A stretch of DNA of 6,605 bases, from NCBI GenBank assembly GCA_015661935.1, contig DQVD01000279.1, positions 1-6,605 on the forward strand. The letters are read 5' to 3'. The position numbers and the translations under genes are program-made. The notes below the pieces were generated by a model, which was not told where the DNA came from, made no database searches, and was given only the letters and a program-made list of their open reading frames with translations. Positions 1-6,605 of this stretch are shown piece by piece. Each line of letters opens with the position of its first letter. The stretch's first letter is position 1. This DNA is from Desulfocapsa sulfexigens. GTDB lineage: Bacteria > Desulfobacterota > Desulfobulbia > Desulfobulbales > Desulfocapsaceae.

Positions 1-483
<483 letters not shown>

Positions 484-510
484 AAATAACACTATACAAT
501 CGAAATTTAA

Positions 511-672
511 GGAGGAATATCCAGTGAAGAAGTTACAAAAAGTACAATCACCAGCAACAAAGAAGCAATCGACCTGCTCAAGAGCAACCTTACCCCCCTG
601 TTCAGGAAAAAAGGCAGTTCACCGGTAAACGCCTACAGTACCAGGTTTACGGCAAATTTTGATGTCTGGTGA
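511..672 (+). pseudogene. Possible 5' remnant of a broken gene after glnB
   Basis: A near-perfect Shine-Dalgarno sequence, AAGGAGGA (509-516), sits 26 bases after the glnB stop, with a GTG at 524 at ideal spacing. The frame from that GTG runs only 34 codons (to TAA 626-628) and gives a low-complexity, unlikely protein (VKKLQKVQSPATKKQ...). A second frame, open from 511 to the TGA at 670-672 with no usable ATG, reads much more like protein: SSEEVTKSTITS, then NKEAIDLLKSNLTPLFRKKG. A one-base change in the A-run at 537-541 would join the GTG start to that frame. This suggests the start of a former gene in the glnB operon, frameshifted and then truncated. LLKSNLTPLFRKKG vaguely recalls the first helix of small nucleotidyltransferase domains, but that is too short to trust. 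It could instead be a short real peptide or chance. Confidence 0.3.
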
Positions 673-692
673 ACGGTTACGTTCACTGGATA
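663..692. repeat. Inverted repeat / hairpin with 7-bp perfect core
   Basis: GTGAACG (669-675) and CGTTCAC (680-686) form a perfect 7-bp stem with a GTTA loop. As RNA read on the + strand, the stem extends outward by six further pairs (663-668 with 687-692), including three G-U wobbles, to 13 pairs. No T-run follows on either strand, so it is not a standard intrinsic terminator. It could mark the 3' end of the glnB transcript by protecting it from exonuclease, or be an operator or relic repeat end. Confidence 0.6.
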
Positions 693-697
693 AGTGG

Positions 698-743
698 CTT
701 ATCAGAAAATTTCTTTGCAAAAAACAAGAAATTATTCTGTAAG
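698..743. repeat. Long imperfect inverted repeat (17 paired bases)
   Basis: The arms 698-715 and 726-743 are complementary over 17 bases with one unpaired base in each arm (T702 and A734). They include the perfect 8-bp core AATTTCTT (708-715) / AAGAAATT (726-733) around a ten-base loop. It begins five bases after the preceding hairpin, so the two form a tandem pair. No U-tract follows on either strand. A bidirectional, Rho-independent-like block between convergent genes is possible; a small inverted-repeat element is the alternative. Confidence 0.6.
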
Positions 744-749
744 ACACTA

Positions 750-763
750 ATATTAATTAATAT
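750..763. repeat. 14-bp perfect AT palindrome
   Basis: ATATTAATTAATAT is perfectly self-complementary across all 14 bases. It lies seven bases after the 698-743 inverted repeat in the most AT-rich part of the intergenic region. It contains -10-like hexamers on both strands but no convincing -35 partner. In such AT-rich sequence a palindrome of this length may be chance; a protein-binding site is possible but unsupported. Confidence 0.4.
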
Positions 764-846
764 AAATTCCATATACGACATCAGTAAATAGACTTATTCC
801 CGTCATGAACCTGGAAATAGTCATTTTGACTAGTTGTCAGCATTTT

Positions 847-863
847 AAAAAGGTCCAAGAACC
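847..863 (-). terminator. Weak candidate terminator of the recCBD operon
   Basis: Read on the - strand, GGTTCTTGGACC is followed at once by TTTTT about 60 bases after the recD stop. The stem has only four pairs (one of them G-U) around a CUUG loop, so it is short for an intrinsic terminator. The position and U-run fit the end of the recC-recB-recD transcript, but the stem is marginal and Rho-dependent termination is equally plausible. Confidence 0.22.
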
Positions 864-923
864 AATGGCAGGTTGATATGTTTCCTGAATATACGTAACA
901 AAAACAAATCACAGCAATTCAAG

Positions 924-2558
924 CTATTTTCCAACAAGTCTTTTTCCAAGCCCGGAATGTCTGTCTATTTTTTCTGCCACTGCGCAATCAAACACATTAC
1001 GACTCGAACTCACCTTTACGCTTGTCCGTGCTCGTGTTACCGCAGTGTACAACAATTCACGGGTAACAAGGGTTGATTCCTTTTCAGGAAGAACCACTAA
1101 AACCTCTCCGACTTCAGTTCCCTGGCTCTTATGAATGGTCAACGCATAGACTGTTTCACAACTACCAATTCTTCCGGGAAGCACTCCCTGAAAACTTCCA
1201 TCTGTTCGCTCAAACCAGACCTTTATGGAATCCGGATTTTCGGGATCAGGCAGACAAATCCCCATATCGCCATTATAAAGATCGAGGCTGTATTCATTTC
1301 TGGTTATAATGACCGGCCGGCCGGGATACCACTCAGTCCCAAAACAGTCAAAACCTTTCCCGGTAAGAAATTTTTCTACTGCTGCATTTATTCCTGACAC
1401 ACCTGCAGGCCCGTGGCGCAAGGCACAAAGTATTTTAAAGGAATGAAAAACCTGAAACAGACCTTTAAAATCATCAATGCTTGTAATCTCACCAACTGCC
1501 TCCATGTATTTACAATACATTTCACCGCCATAAACAGCCACATCCCCTTCCAGCAGAGATACATTTTCTGGTAATCCCCCAAGCATAAGGCTCCATGCAG
1601 ATGTAGCATCACCGGTGTTGATCGCGTGAGCAAAACGCTTTATTCCTTTATCAAAGCGATAGCTTTTCTGCAATTCCACAGTATTCCCAGGAAGGCTGCC
1701 TATCATATCGGCAAGCACGGTTCCAGACTCCACCGATGCCAGCTGATCCTTATCACCGAGCAAAATCAGACGACTACCCGGTTTTAATGCAGCCACAAGT
1801 TTTGCCATAAGAGCAAGATCCACCATGGAGGCCTCATCAATGACCAGTAGATCAAAAAACAGCGGATTTTTTGCGTTGTGGTGAAAGAACGGTGAATGAC
1901 GCCTTACGCCAAGAAGTCGGTGCAGGGTTGAGGCAGTACCTGGAATACTCTCTTTAATGCTCTCAGGAACAGAAAGTTCCTGAACACTGCTGTTGATGGA
2001 ATCCTGCAGGCGCTTCGCAGCCTTCCCGGTGGGCGCAGCCAGTGCAATTCGTAATTGTTTTCTTGAAGCGCTCTGAAGCAGGGCAAGTATTTTTACAACC
2101 GTGGTGGTTTTTCCTGTCCCCGGCCCGCCTGAAACGATAAGAAAATTCTGCTGCAGTGCCCTTTTGGCCGCAATTTTCTGCCAATCAGTTTCGTTTGTTT
2201 CAACACTACCAAACAAAGCATCCAACAGAGACTCTTCAGCCGTCATCTCGACGGAATGTAGCAGAAGAGCACGGATATTTTGGGCAAGAGACTGCTCATA
2301 CTCATAGTCACGCTGCATGTACAAACACTTTTCCACAACACAAAGGGGTTTATCAGCAGCACCAGCAAGACCTGAACGTATAACAAGATCTTCTTCACCA
2401 TTTGTCACAGGAAGATAGCTGTCCCCCGCCGCAAGCCCCACTGAAAGACGACAGACCAGCTCTTGAAACTGTTTTCGTTCCCTGCCTGCAAGCTGGGATC
2501 GTCTGGCCAGAAAGCTTGCGAACTGGCTGTCCAGGAGGCGAATGTTTTTCTCTTCCAT
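924..2558 (-). CDS. recD: RecBCD enzyme subunit RecD (5'-3' DNA helicase)
   Basis: Alpha subunit of exonuclease V: an SF1B helicase that translocates 5'-3' on the opposite strand to RecB and controls RecBCD nuclease behaviour at Chi. It has 544 residues. Motifs, numbered from the ATG, are the Walker A GGPGTGKT (144-151), a RecD-typical APTGKAAKRL then STLHRLLG (175-217), Walker B DEAS (241-244), GDKDQL (268-273), QKSYRF (297-302), the C-terminal helicase motif ALTIHKSQGTE (472-482) and LLYTAVTRA (502-510). It is classical RecD, not the longer RecD2. It is about 60 residues shorter than E. coli RecD, mostly because the loop between motif III and QKSYRF is compact (about 20 residues against roughly 60, from memory of the E. 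coli protein). The ATG at 2558 overlaps the recB stop in TGATG; a GTG at 2561 (GTGA overlap) is the alternative. There is no strong ribosome binding site, so translational coupling to recB is likely. Confidence 0.95.
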   Translation of the reverse strand: MEEKNIRLLDSQFASFLARRSQLAGRERKQFQELVCRLSVGLAAGDSYLPVTNGEEDLVIRSGLAGAADKPLCVVEKCLYMQRDYEYEQSLAQNIRALLLHSVEMTAEESLLDALFGSVETNETDWQKIAAKRALQQNFLIVSGGPGTGKTTTVVKILALLQSASRKQLRIALAAPTGKAAKRLQDSINSSVQELSVPESIKESIPGTASTLHRLLGVRRHSPFFHHNAKNPLFFDLLVIDEASMVDLALMAKLVAALKPGSRLILLGDKDQLASVESGTVLADMIGSLPGNTVELQKSYRFDKGIKRFAHAINTGDATSAWSLMLGGLPENVSLLEGDVAVYGGEMYCKYMEAVGEITSIDDFKGLFQVFHSFKILCALRHGPAGVSGINAAVEKFLTGKGFDCFGTEWYPGRPVIITRNEYSLDLYNGDMGICLPDPENPDSIKVWFERTDGSFQGVLPGRIGSCETVYALTIHKSQGTEVGEVLVVLPEKESTLVTRELLYTAVTRARTSVKVSSSRNVFDCAVAEKIDRHSGLGKRLVGK

Positions 2559-5500
2559 CACTCAGCCCCAAGACTTCCATAGAGTTCATCAAGTACAGAA
2601 ATATCCGGGCGATCAAAATAGACACCATTTCCCGGATGTCTTGGACTCATTCCCCTTGCAAAAAGGTAAAAAACTCCGCCAAAATCCTGTTCATAGGTAT
2701 AGTCCGGGAGGGTAGCTAAAAGAAATCGATGCAGAACCATAGTATAAATCCAATATTGCAGGCCATAGTTATGGTCATGCATGGCAGTTACAAGATTATC
2801 TTTTGTATATTCATCCAGATAGTCACCAAGATAATTTGTTTTATAATCCATGATGTAATACTTCCCCCGGTGCCGGCAAACCAGATCGATAAAACCGGTC
2901 AAAAATCCTTTTAACTGTTTCTCCTGAATGGGCTGTACCACATCTGAAAAGCCAAGAAGTCTATTAATCTGTTTTGTGGATTCTTCACGAAGGTGAAAGT
3001 AGAAGGGCATTTCTTTTACCACATCTTTTTCATCAAGATCTGCCAGAGCAAATAATTCTTTATCTCTGATACCCTTCAGTGGTGTACGGGTCACATCACG
3101 AAGCATATTCATCAGTTGATCACTTTTGGCCACCACCCCAAAACGTCTGCCCTGCGCCAGACATTCTTCTTCGTAATCATCAACGCCTGCAAGCATTGTA
3201 AATGAAAAATCCTCAAGTAATCCATGCACTACGTTTCCAAAAGCCGCGCCAAGGGGGAGATCGTAAATTTTCCTCATCTTTTTTTGCCGCATTTCAATCG
3301 ATGAATCGGAGCCATGAGGAGTCGCATAACCAGGCGCTGCAAGCGCTGAATAACTGGTCATAAGCCACTCGGCAGGAAGTAGAGAGCGTGAAAATGTCCG
3401 GCAGGAGAGTTGAGACTTTTCCGACACCCTGGAACTCAGCCTTTCCTGCTCATCATCCTGTGCTGCCACCGAGCGTACTTCAACTGATTTATCGTCACAA
3501 AGGGTTACGAACTGTTCGGTCTGCTCCTGAATTCCATTGCAATCTGCAAGGGACAAAATCCAGGCCAGTGCAGACTTTCTCGAATGTGCCACAGAACCGC
3601 TGCCACTGACATCAGCCCAGAAAACATAGCATCTGGAACTGGCACGGGTCACGGCCACATACAAAAGCCTGACCTCTTCGGCAAGCTCTTCCTGCAGGGC
3701 AACTTCTCTTCTTGCATCAAAATCAGCAGATCCCAAATCAGCCACCTGATTATTCTCCCCATCATGATAAGTGATGCAAAATTTTTCCTTCTGTAACCAA
3801 CCTGAACGATGCCAGAGATAGGGACAAAACACTATGGGATACTCCAGACCCTTAACCGCGTGCATGGTTACAACCTTCACCGCATCCTCATCACTTTCCA
3901 GGCGTAATTCCGCTTGTTCGCCAGCCTTTCCAGACTCCATTTGCGCCGACAGATATTGTAAAACGTGTGCACAGGATAGATTTTCCCTGGCTTCAACCTC
4001 CTGTACAATCTCTGTGAGATGCATAAGATTTGTAAGCCCACGTTCTGCAAGGGGGAGATTACAGAGAGTTTCAAAAACAGACTCCCTGGCAAAGAGCTTG
4101 TTCATCATGGCAAGAAAACCCTTTTCCAGCCAGAGACGATGATATTCGTGGAAGCGTTCCATCCATGCATCCATACGAAATGAATCGCGAGTTTCCCTGT
4201 AAAATGTCTGCCCGTTCATTCCGAACCATTTACAACTCATTGCGGTACGCAACAGCCGGATATCGGAAGGCAGGGCCACAGCTTCCAGAACCTGCAGAAG
4301 ATCGAAACATTCTCTGGTTTCAAAAACGGTTTTTCTGCTCGACACAACAGAGGGAATGGCAGCATAGGCCAGCGCCTCCTGAAATTCTTCAGCCTGCTTA
4401 TTCGTTCTTGCAAGTATGGCAATATCGCCTGCTCGAACCCGTTTCTTTTCTCCAGTATCTGTGAGCAGAGAACCTGTCTTTAATAATTCCTGTATTTCAC
4501 GCACCACATAGGACAGGATACGTGTGCGGCATTTCCCGGATGTCCACGCTTTTATCCCATCTTCATGGGGAGATTCAAGGCTGCAATACACCATAGCTGC
4601 ACGGGATTGTCCGTTCTGACAGAATTGCAGATAGTCAGGATCTTTAGCAGCACTTACTTTTATATAGGGAAGTTCACGGCGAACAAAAGCATCGGTTTTC
4701 TGCAAAAACAGATTGTTTACAGCAGTAACAAGATGGGGATTTGATCGGTAATTTTTCTCTAAACCTAGATGGAAATCAGCTGAATTTCTGGCCTGAAAAT
4801 AGGCGTAAATATCTGCCCCTCGAAATTTATAGATTGCCTGTTTGGGATCACCAATAAGATAGAGAAAGTGCTTCTTTTCCCTGCCGCCAAAGAGTGTTGA
4901 AAAGATTCTGTACTGCGCAGCATCGGTATCCTGAAATTCATCAATTAAGGCCACTTGAAAACGAGTCGCCAGAATCCGTTGCAGTTCATTTTGTTTACGA
5001 TCCTGGAGAGCATTTGCCAGGGACAAAACAAGATCATCAAAGGAAAAACACCCCTGCGCAAGCAGTCGTTTCCGCAATCCTGTCTGCAGTTCAAGTGCAA
5101 GATGAATACGAAGGGCAAGCACTGCCTGTTCACAGGCTGCTAAAAAGGTACCAATAATTTCATCGGCAAGTGGAAAATCCTGTAAAAATCTGCGTTTTTT
5201 AACATCACCCCGCAGCTTAGTCCCATTGAGTAGTTCAAGAAGGCCTTCACTTCCAAGCCAGGAGATATTTGGCGGAAGATGTTGGCTGGCTCCTGAAAAA
5301 AACAACCCGCATTGATGCCACCAGGAATCAAAACTCTCAACAAAGACTTTCTTGAACATCTTCTTTTCCAGAGCTTCCTGAAAATTGAGTTCAAGTTCTT
5401 GAGATTTTTTCTGCCACCATTGAGTAAGTACTGCCATAGCCTCATCAACCAACTCCAACGCCTGTTCAGGGCTTATTCGATCAGCTGGCTGAATGCTATC

Positions 5501-6094
5501 TTCCACCGCAACACCCTTTACACTTTTAAATAGTGCATTCGGGTTTGAGAAATGACTCAAAAAAAGTGAACAGTGAAAAGCTGATAAGTCGTAGAGCGTG
5601 CTTCGCCAGAAGTCAAAAACAAGCTCATCCTGAATCTTACTGACATCAGCTGTAAGCTCCATATCAAAAAACTGACCGGACTCCAGAGCTTGCTCCTGAA
5701 GCATTCTCTGGCAAAAGGAGTGGATGGTAAAGATGGCAGCCCGATCCATATCAAGGAGCGCCAGCTCCAGACGTTTCAGAGCAAGGGGCGCATCGGGAAG
5801 AGTTTTGATGTACTGAAGAAAAGCCCTATCATCACATTTTTTTTCACTGGCCGTTAGGATATCTCTTGCCTCAAGAAGCCGGGCCCGGATTCTTGAACGT
5901 AGTTCTTCCGTTGCAGCTTTGGTGTAGCTAACCACCAGCAACTCTTCTACAGGGACGTTATGCTCCACAACAAAACGCAGCACAAGCATGGCTATGGCAT
6001 AGGTCTTTCCGGTTCCGGCACTGGCCTCCACCACATTTACTCCACGATGAAGCGTGGCGGACGCGGCATCAAATGGTTTAAAACTTTCTGACAT
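2558..6094 (-). CDS. recB: RecBCD enzyme subunit RecB (3'-5' helicase/nuclease)
   Basis: Beta subunit of exonuclease V, combining an SF1A helicase with the complex's only nuclease. Its 1178 residues match the usual length of about 1180. Helicase motifs: Walker A ASAGTGKT (24-31), VVSYTKAATEEL (54-65), TIHSFCQRM (123-131), Walker B DEFQDT (385-390), GDPKQAIYKFRGA (415-427), NYRSN (448-452), TMHAVKGLEYP (743-753) and LLYVAVTRA (810-818). The C-terminal nuclease domain (about 940-1178) keeps His957, Glu1028, Asp1070 (GFIDLV), Asp1083 and Lys1085 (DYKTN) and the LQYWIY motif (1112-1117). These correspond to E. coli His956, Glu1020, Asp1067, Asp1080 and Lys1082, so nuclease activity is expected. 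The start at 6094 is chosen because GGAAGAGGG lies just upstream and the protein then opens as MSESFKPFDA, like the family. The frame continues upstream to a TTG at 6139, which would add 15 atypical residues. The start lies inside recC (17-base overlap) and the stop overlaps recD. Confidence 0.97.
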   Translation of the reverse strand: MSESFKPFDAASATLHRGVNVVEASAGTGKTYAIAMLVLRFVVEHNVPVEELLVVSYTKAATEELRSRIRARLLEARDILTASEKKCDDRAFLQYIKTLPDAPLALKRLELALLDMDRAAIFTIHSFCQRMLQEQALESGQFFDMELTADVSKIQDELVFDFWRSTLYDLSAFHCSLFLSHFSNPNALFKSVKGVAVEDSIQPADRISPEQALELVDEAMAVLTQWWQKKSQELELNFQEALEKKMFKKVFVESFDSWWHQCGLFFSGASQHLPPNISWLGSEGLLELLNGTKLRGDVKKRRFLQDFPLADEIIGTFLAACEQAVLALRIHLALELQTGLRKRLLAQGCFSFDDLVLSLANALQDRKQNELQRILATRFQVALIDEFQDTDAAQYRIFSTLFGGREKKHFLYLIGDPKQAIYKFRGADIYAYFQARNSADFHLGLEKNYRSNPHLVTAVNNLFLQKTDAFVRRELPYIKVSAAKDPDYLQFCQNGQSRAAMVYCSLESPHEDGIKAWTSGKCRTRILSYVVREIQELLKTGSLLTDTGEKKRVRAGDIAILARTNKQAEEFQEALAYAAIPSVVSSRKTVFETRECFDLLQVLEAVALPSDIRLLRTAMSCKWFGMNGQTFYRETRDSFRMDAWMERFHEYHRLWLEKGFLAMMNKLFARESVFETLCNLPLAERGLTNLMHLTEIVQEVEARENLSCAHVLQYLSAQMESGKAGEQAELRLESDEDAVKVVTMHAVKGLEYPIVFCPYLWHRSGWLQKEKFCITYHDGENNQVADLGSADFDARREVALQEELAEEVRLLYVAVTRASSRCYVFWADVSGSGSVAHSRKSALAWILSLADCNGIQEQTEQFVTLCDDKSVEVRSVAAQDDEQERLSSRVSEKSQLSCRTFSRSLLPAEWLMTSYSALAAPGYATPHGSDSSIEMRQKKMRKIYDLPLGAAFGNVVHGLLEDFSFTMLAGVDDYEEECLAQGRRFGVVAKSDQLMNMLRDVTRTPLKGIRDKELFALADLDEKDVVKEMPFYFHLREESTKQINRLLGFSDVVQPIQEKQLKGFLTGFIDLVCRHRGKYYIMDYKTNYLGDYLDEYTKDNLVTAMHDHNYGLQYWIYTMVLHRFLLATLPDYTYEQDFGGVFYLFARGMSPRHPGNGVYFDRPDISVLDELYGSLGAE

Positions 6095-6605
6095 TTGCCC
6101 TCTTCCATATTGACTGATAGAACCATTCACAGTGATCAAAAAACTTGAGACTCATAAAATCCTCAGGATTTTGTCCGGAAAAAAGCAGATCCCACTCTGG
6201 TTCCATACCTCTTTTCAACAAATCCAAAACAGAAGCCATTGCCTTTGTAGCAGGATCACCTTTGCCACTCTTCTCTGTTTTTTCACTCTGCACCGAATAA
6301 GCAACGGCTGGCTCAAGCATTAATTCAGATGGTGTGTGCTGCCCTTGTAGAAAGAGAGCCAGTAACTCCTGCAAATCCTCTTTTTTGGCCGTCCCCGCCG
6401 AAAACAAACACTCACCATCTTTCATCAACAACCTGGTTTCTCCATTTTTCCCTAAACAAACGGTGGAAAGACAATGATGCAACCAGGCCCGAAACAAATC
6501 TTTTCCTTTAAATCTGGCATACCGAAAAAGAAAGGAGGCATCTGTATACAAAGAACTTAACCTGCCGGTTATCCGTATACCATCAAGCACCATATCTATA
6601 TATTC
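6078..6605 (-). CDS. recC: RecBCD enzyme subunit RecC, C-terminal part (runs off window)
   Basis: Gamma subunit of exonuclease V, which holds RecB and RecD together, splits the DNA strands and scans for Chi. Only the last 175 residues are present. The frame stays open to the right edge, reading EYID before the internal Met at 6593, so that ATG is not the start. Family features visible are LDGIRITGRL near the beginning (an LDG..l.G.l pattern), KGKDLFRAWLHHCL (the RecC K-x(n)-WL-x-HL segment), a late acidic/aromatic region EPEWDLLFSG and a Trp-rich tail ending WKRANVRKF. The weak general conservation of RecC makes the sequence alone less decisive, but its position directly before recB with a 17-base overlap is the classic recC place. 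The Chi-recognition residues lie in the missing part, so Chi specificity cannot be judged here. Confidence 0.92.
   Translation of the reverse strand, partial: EYIDMVLDGIRITGRLSSLYTDASFLFRYARFKGKDLFRAWLHHCLSTVCLGKNGETRLLMKDGECLFSAGTAKKEDLQELLALFLQGQHTPSELMLEPAVAYSVQSEKTEKSGKGDPATKAMASVLDLLKRGMEPEWDLLFSGQNPEDFMSLKFFDHCEWFYQSIWKRANVRKF
6098..6106 (-). promoter_or_regulatory. Ribosome binding site that fixes the recB start
   Basis: On the - strand GGAAGAGGG is followed by CAA and the ATG at 6094. It lies within the last codons of recC. It decides for the ATG at 6094 over the upstream in-frame TTG at 6139, which has no comparable site. Counted from the GGAAG part, the spacing is seven bases. Confidence 0.6.

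Larger units (their letters stand above)
484..923. other. 440-base convergent intergenic region, no intact gene
   Basis: This region separates the 3' end of glnB (+) from the 3' end of recD (-). It holds the orphan ribosome binding site and possible gene remnant (509-672), two inverted repeats (663-692 and 698-743), an AT-rich palindrome (750-763), a small 6-bp hairpin with a three-base loop (818-832), and a weak candidate terminator for the recCBD operon (847-863). The segment from about 700 to 800 is clearly more AT-rich than the flanking genes. I find no tRNA, no rRNA, no transposase fragment and no repeat array in it. Confidence 0.7.

Noticed and set aside
818..832. Six-bp hairpin TAGTCA-TTT-TGACTA
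   Set aside because: Too short and without a U-run or neighbouring gene end to give it a role; expected by chance in AT-rich intergenic DNA.
805..876. Short + strand ORF of 23 codons (MNLEIVILTS...) in the intergenic region
   Set aside because: No ribosome binding site, no recognisable homology, and it overlaps the weak terminator candidate; most likely chance.
2402..2719. 105-codon + strand frame across the recB/recD junction
   Set aside because: Antisense to conserved helicase/nuclease coding sequence, no supporting start signal and no known domain.
3834..4142. 102-codon + strand frame inside recB
   Set aside because: Antisense shadow of the RecB helicase region with Ser/Arg/Cys-rich composition typical of non-coding frames.
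5932..5939. E. coli Chi octamer GCTGGTGG on the - strand inside recB
   Set aside because: It coincides with the codons of the conserved LLVVSY motif, single occurrences are expected by chance in this length at a modest rate, and the Chi sequence of this organism is unknown.
6094..6139. Extended recB start at the TTG codon at 6139
   Set aside because: The additional 15 residues do not match the family, TTG is rare and no ribosome binding site precedes it, whereas the ATG at 6094 has one.

Overview
The window looks like ordinary chromosome from a Gram-negative bacterium of moderate, slightly AT-leaning base composition. The closest fit by protein flavour is an anaerobic Desulfobulbales-like member of the Desulfobacterota. 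That assignment is inferred from how the GlnB and RecBCD proteins read and from the recC-recB-recD gene order, with no database search, so treat the taxon as tentative.

Layout: (1) Positions 1-144 are an A/C-rich, G-poor leader. It carries a near-consensus sigma-54 (RpoN) promoter at 69-84 and, just before the gene, a nine-codon upstream reading frame whose stop overlaps the glnB start. (2) Positions 145-483 (+) are glnB, a complete 112-residue PII nitrogen-signalling protein with an intact T-loop tyrosine. (3) Positions 484-923 are a 440-base stretch between convergent transcription units. It opens with a strong, apparently orphan Shine-Dalgarno sequence followed by what may be the broken 5' end of a lost downstream gene. 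After that come two adjacent hairpin-forming inverted repeats, a 14-base AT palindrome, and a weak candidate terminator for the opposite strand. (4) Positions 924-6605 (-) are a tightly packed recC-recB-recD operon. It holds the 3' end of recC (running off the right edge), a complete recB (1178 residues) and a complete recD (544 residues). The recC/recB reading frames overlap by 17 bases and recB/recD by 1 base (or 4 if the GTG start is used).

How the genes work together: RecB (3'-5' helicase plus the single nuclease domain), RecC (scaffold and Chi scanner) and RecD (5'-3' helicase) form the RecBCD/exonuclease V complex that processes double-strand breaks and degrades unprotected linear DNA, including phage DNA. 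All helicase motifs of RecB and RecD and the nuclease metal ligands of RecB are visible, so the enzyme should be fully active. The neighbouring glnB is functionally unrelated and convergently oriented; its sigma-54 promoter fits regulation by nitrogen status.

I see no mobile element, CRISPR array, tRNA or rRNA, and no evidence for a wholly new system. The points most worth a second look are the glnB control region and the unexplained 511-760 segment after glnB.
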